Positions 17,801 through 26,847 of a DNA stretch of 64,000 bases are shown here, piece by piece. Made by a program: the position numbers and the translations under genes. Numbering within the stretch: the stretch's first letter is position 1; the number at the start of each line of letters is the position of its first letter. The stretch is from an uncultured Shimia sp. Its GTDB lineage: Bacteria; Pseudomonadota; Alphaproteobacteria; Rhodobacterales; Rhodobacteraceae. The stretch spans positions 16,561-80,560 of the forward strand of contig NZ_CANLRL010000012.1 of the NCBI RefSeq assembly GCF_947493595.1, read 5' to 3'. The notes beneath the pieces are model-generated. The model saw only the letters and a program-made list of their open reading frames with translations, was not told the DNA's origin and made no database searches.

Positions 17801-18258
17801 TGGTCATCGCCCGCCACTACCAGCACACCGCCTTTGGGGGAGGAACCATATGCGTTGCCGTGTTTTAAGGCATCTCCGGACCGGTCCACGCCCGGCCCTT
17901 TGCCATACCACATGGAAAACAGTCCCTCGACGTCGCAATCAGGGTCCAGCGTTGCTTGCTGTGCCCCCAATACCGCTGTAGCGCCAAGGTCTTCATTCAC
18001 TGCGGGCATAAAGGTGATGTTCTGATCTTTCACCCGATCCCGCTCGCGCCAGAACTCCAAGTCCAACGCCCCAAGAGGAGACCCTCGATAGCCGGACACA
18101 AAGCCCCCTGTGTTCAGCCCAGCGTTTCGGTCGCGTCGCGCTTGATCAAACATGATCCGTACCAGCGCCTGCGTACCGGTCAGGAACACCCTGCCTTCCG
18201 TACGATCATAGCGATCTGACAGGGCATAACTTTCAAAATTGTGGCTGGCTTTGGTCAT
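14845..18258 (-). CDS. Indolepyruvate ferredoxin oxidoreductase (fused IorA-IorB type)
   Basis: Thiamine-diphosphate enzyme that oxidatively decarboxylates aryl 2-oxoacids (from aromatic amino-acid transamination) to the acyl-CoA, passing electrons to ferredoxin. The 1137-aa product matches the single-chain proteobacterial form. The N-terminal part carries pyrimidine- and TPP-binding domains (SGCPHNTSTK, GIGCHVMASW). An iron-sulfur cysteine cluster lies at about residue 635 (CEGCGDCSKASNC). The POR-gamma-like domain follows (GVGGTGVVTVGALI), then a C-terminal extension typical of the fused family. It is cytosolic and divergent from an Lrp-type regulator that probably controls it. Confidence 0.95.
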   Translation of the reverse strand: MTKASHNFESYALSDRYDRTEGRVFLTGTQALVRIMFDQARRDRNAGLNTGGFVSGYRGSPLGALDLEFWRERDRVKDQNITFMPAVNEDLGATAVLGAQQATLDPDCDVEGLFSMWYGKGPGVDRSGDALKHGNAYGSSPKGGVLVVAGDDHGCVSSSMPHQSDVAFMSWFMPTLNPASVDEYQAFGEYGIALSRFSGTWVGFKAISETVESGRSVELVPDRAFVTPEFDMPAGGLHVRPSDLPSPEIETRIEHKLNAVEAFVEANPIDQRVYDIPEATFGFVTTGKGHLDLMEALRLLGLDEATCRRLGIDVYKVGMVWPLARRDALAFVRGKTEVLVVEEKRGIIESQFKEYFYDWPGDKPEKMVGKHRAAGDPLLPWTGELSPKVLVPVVAERLARLFPEEGLLEKAKALTEEQPPVLNVSGANRTPYFCSGCPHNTSTKLPDGSKAMSGIGCHVMASWMNRDTGGYAQMGGEGVPVAVAQKYNGNKHIFQNLGEGTWYHSGSLAIRQAVAAKANITYKVLFNDAVAMTGGQPVDGPVSVHGIAWNARAEGVARIALVSDDISKFSKGDFPPDTSFHDRKDMDPVQRELRDVEGVTLLIYEQTCATEKRRRRKRGTMEDPDTFAFINDLVCEGCGDCSKASNCLSVEPVETEFGRKRKINLSTCNKDFSCVDGFCPSFVTVTGAKRRRKDGAEVDVTALLTKVPTPAVPALDKPFDLLVTGVGGTGVVTVGALITMAAHLEGLGSSVLDFTGFAQKFGTVLSYIRLGTSPAAVNQVRIESGAADAVIGCDVVVSSAPKASVHYRKGAQVVLNTAEMPTGDLVLNRDADLKVGLREQVIRKAVGADNVRALNANKMAEKLMGDSVFANVMMLGFAYQRGLVPVSEVALKQAILLNGVAVEKNAKAFDIGRVLAHDPEAISLATPYATEASESVIAKRSAFLTDYQSASYAARFEDRMTALAQVLPEELLVEAAKSLFKLMAYKDEYEVARLQLDAGFAARLKAEFEGDFKVNYHMAPPILPLGRDSQGRPKKIKLGPWMRPVLGVLAKARVLRGSVADPFRFSADRKLDRDLLEWFESVLDLVERGYCKKDHETCWALLTAPKDIRGYGVVREEAADIARKSAMMLEAMLSAKH

Positions 18259-18389
18259 TGTTCGCGCGCTCCTCCTAGATTCTGAAATGATCTCACGAAG
18301 TTGCTGGTTTGCCGTTCCAAATCACCATGGTTCCGAGGTAGTAATGGTTCACAAAACCATAAACCCGTACGAAATTGGATCACCATGCC

Positions 18390-18830
18390 ATGAACCTCGA
18401 TTCAAGAGATCGAAAGTTGCTCGCCTTACTGGAAAAAGATTGCCGCATGTCCAACGCGGAATTGGCCAGCGAAGTGGGCATGTCGACCTCCGCCTGTTGG
18501 CGCCGGATCCGTGCCTTTGAGGATGCGGGGCTCATCGCAGGCTATGGCGCGCGCTTACGGCCAGAAAAGCTCGGCCTCGCGTTCCACGCGATAGTTCATG
18601 TTCAACTCACACGCCATGACCCGGCCAATCTGAAACGGTTCATCGAAGCGGTCACCGCCCGCGAAGAAATTCGAATGTGTTTCGCGACAACTGGCGCAGC
18701 AGACTACCACATGCGCGTGCGCTGCACCGATATTGAGGCTTACAACCGGTTCCTCGAGGACTTCCTCTTTACCCTGCCTGCGGTAAGTTCGGCACAGACA
18801 AACGTCATCCTGAGAGACCTAAAGTCCTAA
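18390..18830 (+). CDS. Lrp/AsnC-family transcriptional regulator
   Basis: A 146-aa regulator with an N-terminal helix-turn-helix ([20 protein letters not shown], then [20 protein letters not shown]) and a C-terminal RAM/AsnC ligand-binding domain ([15 protein letters not shown] to the end). Proteins of this family sense amino acids. I chose the ATG at 18390 because LDSRDRKLL is where the family begins. An in-frame TTG at 18375 would add five residues. The position 131 bp from the divergent indolepyruvate oxidoreductase suggests it activates that gene in response to an amino acid. Confidence 0.92.
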   Translation: MNLDSRDRKLLALLEKDCRMSNAELASEVGMSTSACWRRIRAFEDAGLIAGYGARLRPEKLGLAFHAIVHVQLTRHDPANLKRFIEAVTAREEIRMCFATTGAADYHMRVRCTDIEAYNRFLEDFLFTLPAVSSAQTNVILRDLKS

Positions 18831-18891
18831 GCCTTGCTCTTGCGCCAATTTCCCGGCTACTCCTGAACCAAAGGCAAAGCGAGCTTCTGCA

Positions 18892-19329
18892 ATGAGCAAA
18901 ATGATTTACATCCTGAATGGCCCCAACCTGAATCTTTTGGGCAAGCGTGAGCCCGAAATCTATGGCCATGACACCTTGGCCGATGTGGAGACGAATTGCG
19001 CCGAGGCCGGCAAACGCCCAGGGCTTTCGGTCAAACTCTTGCAATCCAACCACGAAGGCGAACTGGTGGAGATGATCCACGACGCTCGAGAAAATGCTGC
19101 CGGCATTATCATCAATCCGGCCGCCTACAGTCACACATCCGTGGCAATCCTTGACGCTCTCAACACCTTTGAGGGACCAGTACTAGAGGTGCATATCTCC
19201 AACATCCACAAACGCGAAGCCTTCCGCCATCATAGTTATGTCTCCGCCCGTGCGGACGGCGTGATAGCCGGATTTGGCGTCAACGGATATGCCTTGGCGA
19301 TGCAACACATGGGCACTTTGTTGGCGTAA
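18892..19329 (+). CDS. aroQ: 3-dehydroquinate dehydratase, type II
   Basis: Cytosolic shikimate-pathway enzyme that dehydrates 3-dehydroquinate to 3-dehydroshikimate. The 145-aa length is typical of the dodecameric type II enzyme. Motifs are [16 protein letters not shown] with catalytic Tyr24, the NPAAYSHTS substrate loop, and [18 protein letters not shown] with the conserved His and Arg. It starts 61 bp after the Lrp gene and may be separately transcribed. It is convergent with tex. Confidence 0.95.
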   Translation: MSKMIYILNGPNLNLLGKREPEIYGHDTLADVETNCAEAGKRPGLSVKLLQSNHEGELVEMIHDARENAAGIIINPAAYSHTSVAILDALNTFEGPVLEVHISNIHKREAFRHHSYVSARADGVIAGFGVNGYALAMQHMGTLLA

Positions 19330-19336
19330 TTCACCC

Positions 19337-19355
19337 CCGAGGCAACCAACCTCGG
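19337..19355. terminator. Weak hairpin between aroQ and tex
   Basis: CCGAGG (19337-19342) pairs with CCTCGG (19350-19355). There is no T-tract, so a termination role in this 49-bp convergent gap is uncertain. Confidence 0.3.
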
Positions 19356-19378
19356 AGGCGTAATCAAGACACGTCGAT

Positions 19379-21718
19379 TTACTTCTTTCGCATCGCGTCC
19401 AGCAGCGCTGCACCCAGTGCGCCATTGCCTGCGTCGGTTTTACCACCCTGCTTGGGCTTGGCGGAAGAGTGCCCGCCGCCGAGTGGAGACTTACCCCTCG
19501 GCCCTTTGCTGCCAAAGCCCGCGCGCGCGTTGCGATCTTCTTTCGCACTTGCTCCACCATCCTTGCGCATTGACAGGCCAATCCGCTTTCGCGGCACATC
19601 AACCTCAACAACGGTCACCTGCACCACATCCCCGGCTTTCACCACCTCATGTGGGTCTTTCACAAAGCGGTCAGCCAACTGGCTCACATGCACCAAACCA
19701 TCCTGATGCACACCCACATCGACAAACGCACCAAAGGCCGCAACATTGGTCACAGTGCCTTCTAGAGACATACCCGGCTTGAGGTCCGAAATTTCTTCAA
19801 CCCCGTCTGTAAACGTAGCGGTTTTAAAAGTTGGCCGCGGATCACGACCAGGTTTTTCAAGTTCAGTTAGAATGTCGCGAACAGTTGGCAAGCCAAACCT
19901 GTCATCAACAAAATCTTCCGCCCGCATTCGCTTTAGCGCCGTATCATCCCCCATCAGACTGCGCACATCCCGTCCGCAGGCCAAGACGATCTTGCGAGCA
20001 ACATCATAGGCTTCTGGGTGAACCGAGCTTGCATCCAACGGTTCTTCCCCATCTGCAATGCGCAAGAACCCAGCACATTGCTCAAACGCCACAGGCCCCA
20101 GGCGGGCAACCTTCAGAAGATCTTTGCGCGTACCAAACGCACCATTGGCGTCGCGATGCGCAACAACGGCTTCGGCCAACCCAGGCCCCAGCCCTGACAC
20201 ATGTGCCAACAAAGGTGCCGACGCCATATTTAGGTCCACCCCCACGGCGTTCACTGCGTCTTCAACAACGGCTTCAAGCGATTTCCCCAGTCGATGCTGA
20301 TCCACATCGTGTTGGTATTGCCCCACGCCAATTGATTTTGGCTCGATTTTCACCAGCTCCGCCAACGGGTCCTGCAAGCGCCGCGCAATAGACACAGCCC
20401 CGCGCAACGACACATCCAAATTCGGGAACTCGCGCGCCGCCATCTCAGATGCGGAATACACCGAAGCCCCCGCCTCACTCACAACAACCTTGGTTGGTGC
20501 CTTCACGCCTTTCGGCAGGAGCTTGAGGGTTTCTCCTACGAGTTTCTCGGTCTCCCGACTCGCGGTGCCATTGCCAATCGCCACAAGTTCTACGTTGTGC
20601 TTCGCAATCAGCGCCAAAATGGCTGCCTCAGCCCCCCGGATATCATTTTTGGGCTGAAACGGGTAGAGCGTCGCCGTCTCCAATAGCTTCCCAGTACTGT
20701 CGACCACGGCCGCCTTCACCCCAGTACGAATGCCCGGGTCCAAACCCAAGGTCGCCTTTGCACCCGCAGGAGCGGCCAAAAGCAAATCTTTGAGGTTGCG
20801 GGTAAAAACTTGAATGGCCTCTTCCTGTGCCCGTGCACGCAGCTCGCCCATTAAATCCACGGTCATCGTCAAGCTCAACTTCACGCGCCACGTCCAGCCC
20901 GCTACCTTTCGCAACCAAATATCACCAGGTGCGTCGCTGCGTGTTTCAAGATAGCTCGCAACCATTGTCTCCGCACGTTCCTTACCGCCCTCGGGGTCTG
21001 GCCCGATATCCAGCGTGATCACGCCTTCCTTTGAAGCGCGCATCATCGCCAATGCACGGTGGCTTGGCACCTTGGACCACAGTTCAGAATGCTCAAAATA
21101 ATCAGAAAACTTGGCGCCCGATTGTTCCTGTCCGGCAATGACTTTGGCCGCCACAATCGCCTCTTTTTGAAGGAAGCCCCGCAACTCCCCCAACAGCTTG
21201 GCGTTCTCAGTCAAACCTTCCGCAACAATGTCACGCGCACCATCCAAAGCAGCTTTGGTGTCGGCCACATTTTCTGAAAGGTAAGCCGATGCCAGAGTTT
21301 CAGGCGCGGCAGAGCGATCCGCCAGAATGGCTTGTGCCAATGGTTCCAGCCCATTTTCCCGCGCGATCATCGCTTTGGTACGGCGTTTCGGCTTGTAGGG
21401 CAGGTAAATGTCTTCCAAGGCCGCCTTGGTTTCCGCGCCAACAATGGCTTTTGCCAGATCATCCGTCATCTTGCCTTGCTCAGAAATGGATGCCGCCACA
21501 GTTTCCCGACGGGCCTCCAACTCTCGCAAATAGGCTAAACGCTCCGCCAAGGTGCGCAACTGCGTGTCATCCAGCCCGCCAGTCACCTCTTTCCGATAGC
21601 GCGCCACAAACGGAACCGTCGCGCCCTCATCCAACAAATTCACTGCCGCGGCCACTTGCTGTGATTGTGCGGAAATCTCCCCCGCAATGGTCCGGAAAAT
21701 ACGCGTGTTCGTGTCCAA
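19379..21718 (-). CDS. tex: Tex, RNA-binding transcription accessory protein
   Basis: Conserved cytosolic nucleic-acid-binding protein with an S1 domain. I start it at the TTG at 21716-21718 (779 aa, [17 protein letters not shown]), preceded by AGGAGAG about 8 nt upstream, because Tex proteins begin there. The frame is open for 49 more codons but those residues have no family resemblance. Order: helical N-terminal domain ([19 protein letters not shown]), YqgF/RNase H-like domain ([17 protein letters not shown]), helix-hairpin-helix repeats ([16 protein letters not shown]) and an S1 domain ([20 protein letters not shown]) before a low-complexity Gly/Lys tail. Confidence 0.93.
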   Translation of the reverse strand: MDTNTRIFRTIAGEISAQSQQVAAAVNLLDEGATVPFVARYRKEVTGGLDDTQLRTLAERLAYLRELEARRETVAASISEQGKMTDDLAKAIVGAETKAALEDIYLPYKPKRRTKAMIARENGLEPLAQAILADRSAAPETLASAYLSENVADTKAALDGARDIVAEGLTENAKLLGELRGFLQKEAIVAAKVIAGQEQSGAKFSDYFEHSELWSKVPSHRALAMMRASKEGVITLDIGPDPEGGKERAETMVASYLETRSDAPGDIWLRKVAGWTWRVKLSLTMTVDLMGELRARAQEEAIQVFTRNLKDLLLAAPAGAKATLGLDPGIRTGVKAAVVDSTGKLLETATLYPFQPKNDIRGAEAAILALIAKHNVELVAIGNGTASRETEKLVGETLKLLPKGVKAPTKVVVSEAGASVYSASEMAAREFPNLDVSLRGAVSIARRLQDPLAELVKIEPKSIGVGQYQHDVDQHRLGKSLEAVVEDAVNAVGVDLNMASAPLLAHVSGLGPGLAEAVVAHRDANGAFGTRKDLLKVARLGPVAFEQCAGFLRIADGEEPLDASSVHPEAYDVARKIVLACGRDVRSLMGDDTALKRMRAEDFVDDRFGLPTVRDILTELEKPGRDPRPTFKTATFTDGVEEISDLKPGMSLEGTVTNVAAFGAFVDVGVHQDGLVHVSQLADRFVKDPHEVVKAGDVVQVTVVEVDVPRKRIGLSMRKDGGASAKEDRNARAGFGSKGPRGKSPLGGGHSSAKPKQGGKTDAGNGALGAALLDAMRKK

Positions 21719-21919
21719 AGGGGCTCTCCTGATCTGCGATGGAGCGTTCTTATTAGCATTGCCATCCACCGCGCCAAGCACCGATTTTGCCAGCCAGAAA
21801 AAACCAGCCGAAAGGCTTTGCCTGCCTGTGCAAATGCGCACAATACACCCCCCCCAAATACCCAATTGTTCAAAGGAAAACGCGATTTAGGATGTACGAA
21901 ACGCCAAGGAGACGCATCA

Positions 21920-22375
21920 ATGCCCATCACTCACACCAGATACACCAATAGCGAAATCCTAGATTTTCCCGAAGCCATTACTCTGCGCATCCTCCTCAGC
22001 GGAGAAGAGACAGGCGGCGCCCAAGAAGTTTTTGAAGACGTCGTGCAACCCGGTATTGGCCCCGGACGTCATATTCATCACGACCAGGATGAAACCTTTT
22101 TCTTTCTCGAAGGTGACTTCATCGTAGAAATTGACGGTACGGTATACGAAATGGCGCCCGGCGACGTAGCCTTTGTACCGAGAGGTGCTGTCCACGCCTT
22201 CAAGAACGTCGGTACGACCGTCGGCCGGCTACGGTACATATTCTCGCCAGCGCTAAAAATGGAAGCAATGTTTCGCGCATTTCACAAAGCTGCGGCAGGT
22301 GGCGAAATCAGCGAGACCGACATGGCAGAAATCGCACAATCCCATGGGCAAACTGTTGTTGGTCCACCTCTTTAA
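21920..22375 (+). CDS. Cupin-domain protein
   Basis: A 151-aa small-molecule-binding or enzyme-like cupin. The metal-binding motifs are visible: GRHIHHDQDETFFFLEGDF (motif 1, His-His-Glu) and PRGAVHAFKNVG (motif 2, His). AAGGAG precedes the ATG at 21920 and supports this start over the longer open frame. It is divergent from tex. Substrate and role cannot be read from the sequence. Confidence 0.88.
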   Translation: MPITHTRYTNSEILDFPEAITLRILLSGEETGGAQEVFEDVVQPGIGPGRHIHHDQDETFFFLEGDFIVEIDGTVYEMAPGDVAFVPRGAVHAFKNVGTTVGRLRYIFSPALKMEAMFRAFHKAAAGGEISETDMAEIAQSHGQTVVGPPL

Positions 22376-22432
22376 ACGAGCGGTCGGAGCAGGCCTAAAA
22401 GCAGGCTCGCTCCAGACACCGATGCAATGTGC

Positions 22433-23131
22433 CTAACCCTCAAGACCGAGTTTTGACAACAGGGTGGTCATGGCCGCGCGTTCCGCATCATCCATGCTCG
22501 ATTTACGGCTTTTGAAAAGCGTCGCCTGAGACTTCAACACGAGGGCATCACTCAAGATTTTCAGGTGATTGGCTCGCAAGGTATCCCCGGTTGATGTGAT
22601 GTCCGCCACGCCTTCAGCAGTCAAGTTCTTGATAGTTCCTTCGGTCGCGCCCTGGCTGTCCACCAGTTGATAGTCCGCAACACCGTTGTCCTGCAAAAAC
22701 TCACGCACCAGCCGGTGATACTTGGTCGCAATCCTCAAACGGAACCCGTGGTTTTTCCTGAAAGCCGCGGCGGCCGCGTCCAGATCTTCCAACGTATCCA
22801 CATCCACCCAGCAGGCGGGCACGGCAATGATCAGATCCGCATGGCCAAAACCCAGTTCTGCTTTCTCCTGTACCTGCTGTTCCCACTGCCCCAGCTTTTC
22901 GCGCACCAAGTCCGTGCCGGTCACACCCAAATGAATACGACCTGCCGCCAGCTCTCGAGGGATTTCTCCGGCTGACAACAACACAAGCTCGACACCGTCT
23001 ACGCCATCAACGGCCCCGGCATACTCGCGGTCCGATCCGGTCCGGCTCAAGGCCACACCGCGGGCGCCAAACCAGTCAAAGGTCTTCTCCATCAAACGCC
23101 CTTTGGAAGGCACTCCCAGCTTGATGGTCAT
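22433..23131 (-). CDS. hisG: ATP phosphoribosyltransferase catalytic subunit, short form
   Basis: First enzyme of histidine synthesis, joining ATP and PRPP. At 232 aa it is the short HisG that lacks the C-terminal regulatory domain and needs HisZ for activity, in keeping with the hisZ gene just upstream. Visible motifs are KLGVPSKGRLMEKT at the N-terminus and the PRPP-binding segment ATEGTIKNLTAEGVADI. Its ATG overlaps the hisZ stop by 4 bp (ATGA), so translation is probably coupled. Confidence 0.95.
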   Translation of the reverse strand: MTIKLGVPSKGRLMEKTFDWFGARGVALSRTGSDREYAGAVDGVDGVELVLLSAGEIPRELAAGRIHLGVTGTDLVREKLGQWEQQVQEKAELGFGHADLIIAVPACWVDVDTLEDLDAAAAAFRKNHGFRLRIATKYHRLVREFLQDNGVADYQLVDSQGATEGTIKNLTAEGVADITSTGDTLRANHLKILSDALVLKSQATLFKSRKSSMDDAERAAMTTLLSKLGLEG

Positions 23132-24213
23132 AGCGCGTCCTCCAGTTGAACAAGAATGCCAGGACGGATCACGCCGCCAACAGCTGGAATTTCTCTTCCC
23201 TGCCCAAGCACTTGGGTCAACGCATCATAGCGCCCGCCAGTGGCGACTGGTGGCAAGTCTGCGCGCCCGGGGACATAGAACCCAAAGACAAAACCGTCGT
23301 AGTACTCCATCGACGTGCGGCCATAGCTCGCTTCAAATTCAAGGCTCGAAACATCGACCCCACGCGCCTCAAGCGCATGCATCCGGTCTCTTAACCGGAA
23401 GGTGGCTTCCGTAATCGCCGGCATGTCCACAGCCAGATCACGAATATGCTCAAGCGCATTTGGCAAAGTTTCACGCACATTCAACAAGGCTTCAATGAGT
23501 TCCACTTGCAACGGCGAAATCGGATCTGCCGCAGCCTCGTCACGCAAGCCGTCGATCCGCTCCGCCACTTCCGCTTGAGAGCGCAACCCAATGTCGGCAA
23601 AGCCATGCGCCATTGGGTCGTCTTTAGCCAAAAGAGCGACGCGGCTGGCAGGCATTTCAACCCTGCCGGAATACCGATCCAATAACGCCTTGAATTTCCG
23701 CGGCCGCCAGATGTGACGCGCCAACGCACGCTTTCGACGGTCGGTCGTTTCCAAACCCGCCACGGCCGCCGCGAGGATGCCAATGTCACCTGTTGCGGCG
23801 CGCAACTCGACACCCTTCAGCGCGTTTTGCATCACGGCAAACACCTCGGCATCACTGGCCGCGGGGTTCTCACGATCAAAAACCTCGTAGCCCACCTGAA
23901 TATACTCGTTGGCCCGAGCCGGATCGTCTTCTTGCCTCCGAAACACTTCACCCGCATAGGTATACCGCGCCGGTTCCGCCCCATGCGCCATGTGCATCTG
24001 CACCACCGGCACAGTGAAGTCCGGGCGCAACATCTGCTCACCGCGCAAAGCATCCGACGTGACATAAGCCCGTCCACGAATGTCCTCTCCATAGAGATCG
24101 AGCAACGCTTCGGCTGGGAGCAATACCGGGGTTTCGACCGGCAGCGCGCCCGCAGCTTCAAAATCCGAAGCAAGCGCAGCAGCGCGCGCCCTGATTTTCG
24201 ACTTTTGGGTCAT
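23128..24213 (-). CDS. hisZ: ATP phosphoribosyltransferase regulatory subunit
   Basis: A 361-aa histidyl-tRNA-synthetase paralogue that forms a hetero-octamer with short HisG and confers histidine feedback control. Class II aaRS-like features are MLRPDFTVPVVQMHMAHG and the C-terminal VATGGRYDALTQVLGQ. It lacks the anticodon-binding domain. It sits between hisS and hisG, with a TGATG junction to hisS and an ATGA junction to hisG. Confidence 0.94.
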   Translation of the reverse strand: MTQKSKIRARAAALASDFEAAGALPVETPVLLPAEALLDLYGEDIRGRAYVTSDALRGEQMLRPDFTVPVVQMHMAHGAEPARYTYAGEVFRRQEDDPARANEYIQVGYEVFDRENPAASDAEVFAVMQNALKGVELRAATGDIGILAAAVAGLETTDRRKRALARHIWRPRKFKALLDRYSGRVEMPASRVALLAKDDPMAHGFADIGLRSQAEVAERIDGLRDEAAADPISPLQVELIEALLNVRETLPNALEHIRDLAVDMPAITEATFRLRDRMHALEARGVDVSSLEFEASYGRTSMEYYDGFVFGFYVPGRADLPPVATGGRYDALTQVLGQGREIPAVGGVIRPGILVQLEDAL

Positions 24214-25715
24214 CAGCCTGCCTGCCCTTCACTTTGACTGGCCAGAATTTCACGCACCTTCGCGACCAAATCACCGCGCGGCACCTCAAATTGACTTGGA
24301 CGTTCTTTCCACTCTTCGTGGGTAGCCGTCTCAGCAATCTTGGCGCCAAGGATCAGATCCTTGATCTGCACCACACCGTTGGCTTTTTCATCACCACCTT
24401 CGATGATCGCCACGGGCGAATTACGTTTGTCCGCATATTTTAGCTGATTGCCGAAGTTCTTCGGATTACCAAGGTAAACCTCGGCGCGAATACCTGCATT
24501 GCGGAGTTCCGCAACCATAGCCTGATAGTCTGCCATGCGGTCTCGATCCATCACTGTGACCACCACAGGGCCTGCGGAGACACCACCCATGCGACCTTTC
24601 TCACGTAGTGCTGCAAGAAGGCGATCCACCCCAATCGATAGACCTGTCGCCGGCACAGCCTGGCCGGTAAAACGCTTGACCAAATCATCATAGCGCCCGC
24701 CGCCGGACACAGAGCCAAACTGCCGCTTACGGCCCTTGTCATCAAAGATTTCAAAGGTCAGCTCGGCTTCAAATACTGGCCCCGTGTAATAGCCCAAGCC
24801 GCGCACAATGCTTGGATCGATCTCAATCCGATCACTTCCATAACCACCCGCAGCCAGCAGATCACCAATCTGCTCCAGCTCTGCAATGCCTTCGCCCCCC
24901 ACCGCGGAAGCTCCAACGGCCCCGCGCAGGTTTTCAAAGGTCTTGGCAACATCATCCGACTTGGACGTCAAAAACGCGATCACCGGCTCGATTTGACCGT
25001 CAGACAGTCCCACCCCGTCGATATAAGCGCCCGACGCATCCAAACGTCCTTTGCCAAGCAGCTCACGCACACCGTTCTCACCAACTTTGTCAAACTTATC
25101 AATGGTGCGCAGGACATTGTCCTTGGCAGCTTGATCTTCGCCAAGCCCCATAACTTCAAGCACGCCATTCATGACCTTACGATTGTTCACCCGCACCAGA
25201 TAGTCGCCGCGCGGAATACCGACAGTCTCCAACGTATCAGACAACATTGCGCAAATCTCAGCGTCCGCCGCCATAGATGCGGTGCCCACTGTGTCTGCGT
25301 CGCACTGATAGAACTGACGATAGCGCCCTGGCCCTGGCTTTTCGTTGCGCCACACTGGCCCCATTGCATAGCGACGATAGGGATTTGGCAAATCGTTGCG
25401 ATGCTGCGCGTAAACCCGCGCTAAAGGTGCTGTCAAATCATAGCGCAACGCCATCCAGTCGCCGTTGTCTTTCTCGTCGAACTCCTGCCAGGCAAACACA
25501 CCTTCATTCGGGCGATCCACATCTGGAAGAAACTTACCCAGCGCTTCCACGGTTTCCACCGCGCTGCTTTCAAGCGCTTCAAAGCCATAGCGATGATACA
25601 CCCCAGCGATTTGATGCAGCATCTCAGTGCGCTCGGTCACCTCAACACCAAAATAGTCGCGGAAGCCCTTTGGCGTGATCGCCTTGGGGCGCGGGGCTTT
25701 CTTCTGCTTGGCCAT
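24213..25715 (-). CDS. hisS: Histidyl-tRNA synthetase
   Basis: Charges tRNA-His. A 500-aa class II synthetase with motif 1 ([17 protein letters not shown]), motif 2 ([20 protein letters not shown]), the histidine-specific segment [12 protein letters not shown], motif 3 ([13 protein letters not shown]) and a C-terminal anticodon-binding domain. It is longer than enterobacterial HisS (about 424 aa) but matches the alphaproteobacterial form. It is the first gene of the hisS-hisZ-hisG operon, so tRNA charging and histidine synthesis are linked in one transcript. Confidence 0.96.
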   Translation of the reverse strand: MAKQKKAPRPKAITPKGFRDYFGVEVTERTEMLHQIAGVYHRYGFEALESSAVETVEALGKFLPDVDRPNEGVFAWQEFDEKDNGDWMALRYDLTAPLARVYAQHRNDLPNPYRRYAMGPVWRNEKPGPGRYRQFYQCDADTVGTASMAADAEICAMLSDTLETVGIPRGDYLVRVNNRKVMNGVLEVMGLGEDQAAKDNVLRTIDKFDKVGENGVRELLGKGRLDASGAYIDGVGLSDGQIEPVIAFLTSKSDDVAKTFENLRGAVGASAVGGEGIAELEQIGDLLAAGGYGSDRIEIDPSIVRGLGYYTGPVFEAELTFEIFDDKGRKRQFGSVSGGGRYDDLVKRFTGQAVPATGLSIGVDRLLAALREKGRMGGVSAGPVVVTVMDRDRMADYQAMVAELRNAGIRAEVYLGNPKNFGNQLKYADKRNSPVAIIEGGDEKANGVVQIKDLILGAKIAETATHEEWKERPSQFEVPRGDLVAKVREILASQSEGQAG

Positions 25716-25818
25716 CGCTATGGTCCTTGTGAAATAATTACGTCAGTGCCTTTAGCGAATGGGGTGCCAATGGGCAAGGAGAGGCTCCTCTTGGCAACCA
25801 AAACGTCACACAAACATG

Positions 25819-25847
25819 AAAAAGCCGCACTCGATCAAAAGTGCGGC
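25819..25847 (-). terminator. Terminator of the sulfotransferase gene
   Basis: An 8-bp stem GCCGCACT (25824-25831) with AGTGCGGC (25840-25847). An A-run at 25819-25823 becomes a T-run on the minus strand. It lies 34 bp past the sulfotransferase stop. Confidence 0.7.
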
Positions 25848-25880
25848 CCAAGAAGTCCCAAACTGGAAAACTGACTGAAT

Positions 25881-26699
25881 TTAGTCACCCAACTTGGCGT
25901 GCACTTCATCCAAGTCAATTTCGCCAATCGGCAACTTGTTTCCCGGATTTTCGAAGTCATATTTGAACAGCTGAAAATCACGCTTGTAGATCTCGAAGAC
26001 CAGATGCATCGACAAATCGTCGAAATAGTCCTCCACTGGGTGAGCCCGTTTTGGCCCGTGCCCTTCGGATTCATTGAATCGAGGAATCTGCGTCAAATCA
26101 ACAGCATGTGGCGTTTCAATATTGTTCAAAACGCCCTGCATTCCATCGTTAAACTGCTCGGTCCAGAAGATATTGTCGTAAGTGCCACCGTTCACGATAA
26201 AGGTCGACACGTGGCCGGACATGGCGGACCAGTGGATGTCTGGATCCATTGGTCGCCGCCAACGGATGGTATCACGGGCAAACAACAAAAAGCGGCGGAA
26301 ACTTTGAATCTGATCAAACTCCTGTTTGCCATCATCCCCACCAACCTCGATGCCGTATTTTTGGATCAGCATCGGCACCAAGTTGCCCCGATAGCGCTTG
26401 CCGTTTCTCTGGATGCCACAAATCTTGTCAAAGAAGGACGACAAAATACGCGTATAGGGATTGCGTACGCATGTGAACGCATAGGAGCGGTGTTCACGCA
26501 CGTTGTCTGTGATCGGCTTGTGGCTGTCTTCGATGGCCCACTTGTGCATGCCGCCTTTGGCATCGTGGATATCGCCGTCAAAGAACTCGCCATGGTCCGA
26601 GTAGAACATGATTTGTCCAATTGTCGAGCATGCGCATTTTGGCACAACTCGATACACCACACTTTCGCTTTCGGTCATCCAAGTGCCGGGAAATCCCAT
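25881..26699 (-). CDS. Sulfotransferase-family protein
   Basis: A 272-aa predicted PAPS-dependent carbohydrate sulfotransferase of the HNK-1/chondroitin (Sulfotransfer_2) type. The 5'-phosphosulfate-binding loop is VVPKCACSTIGQ, and the 3'-phosphate-binding stretch is FTCVRNPYTRILSSFF. There is no signal peptide or membrane anchor, so it probably acts in the cytosol on a sugar precursor. It is divergent (148 bp apart) from a GT14 glycosyltransferase, and together they suggest synthesis of a modified surface glycan. The acceptor is unknown. Confidence 0.85.
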   Translation of the reverse strand: MGFPGTWMTESESVVYRVVPKCACSTIGQIMFYSDHGEFFDGDIHDAKGGMHKWAIEDSHKPITDNVREHRSYAFTCVRNPYTRILSSFFDKICGIQRNGKRYRGNLVPMLIQKYGIEVGGDDGKQEFDQIQSFRRFLLFARDTIRWRRPMDPDIHWSAMSGHVSTFIVNGGTYDNIFWTEQFNDGMQGVLNNIETPHAVDLTQIPRFNESEGHGPKRAHPVEDYFDDLSMHLVFEIYKRDFQLFKYDFENPGNKLPIGEIDLDEVHAKLGD

Positions 26700-26847
26700 G
26701 TTTCTGCCTCCATCGCCGCCGTGGTTATTGCATTGGTCACGGTCTTAGCGCGTATCAAAAAATTCCGAACAAAGCCTGTTTATTCAACGCGCATTCATCT
26801 TTAAATGGATAAACACAAGACGTCAAAGTGGGGATCGAAGAAGCTAG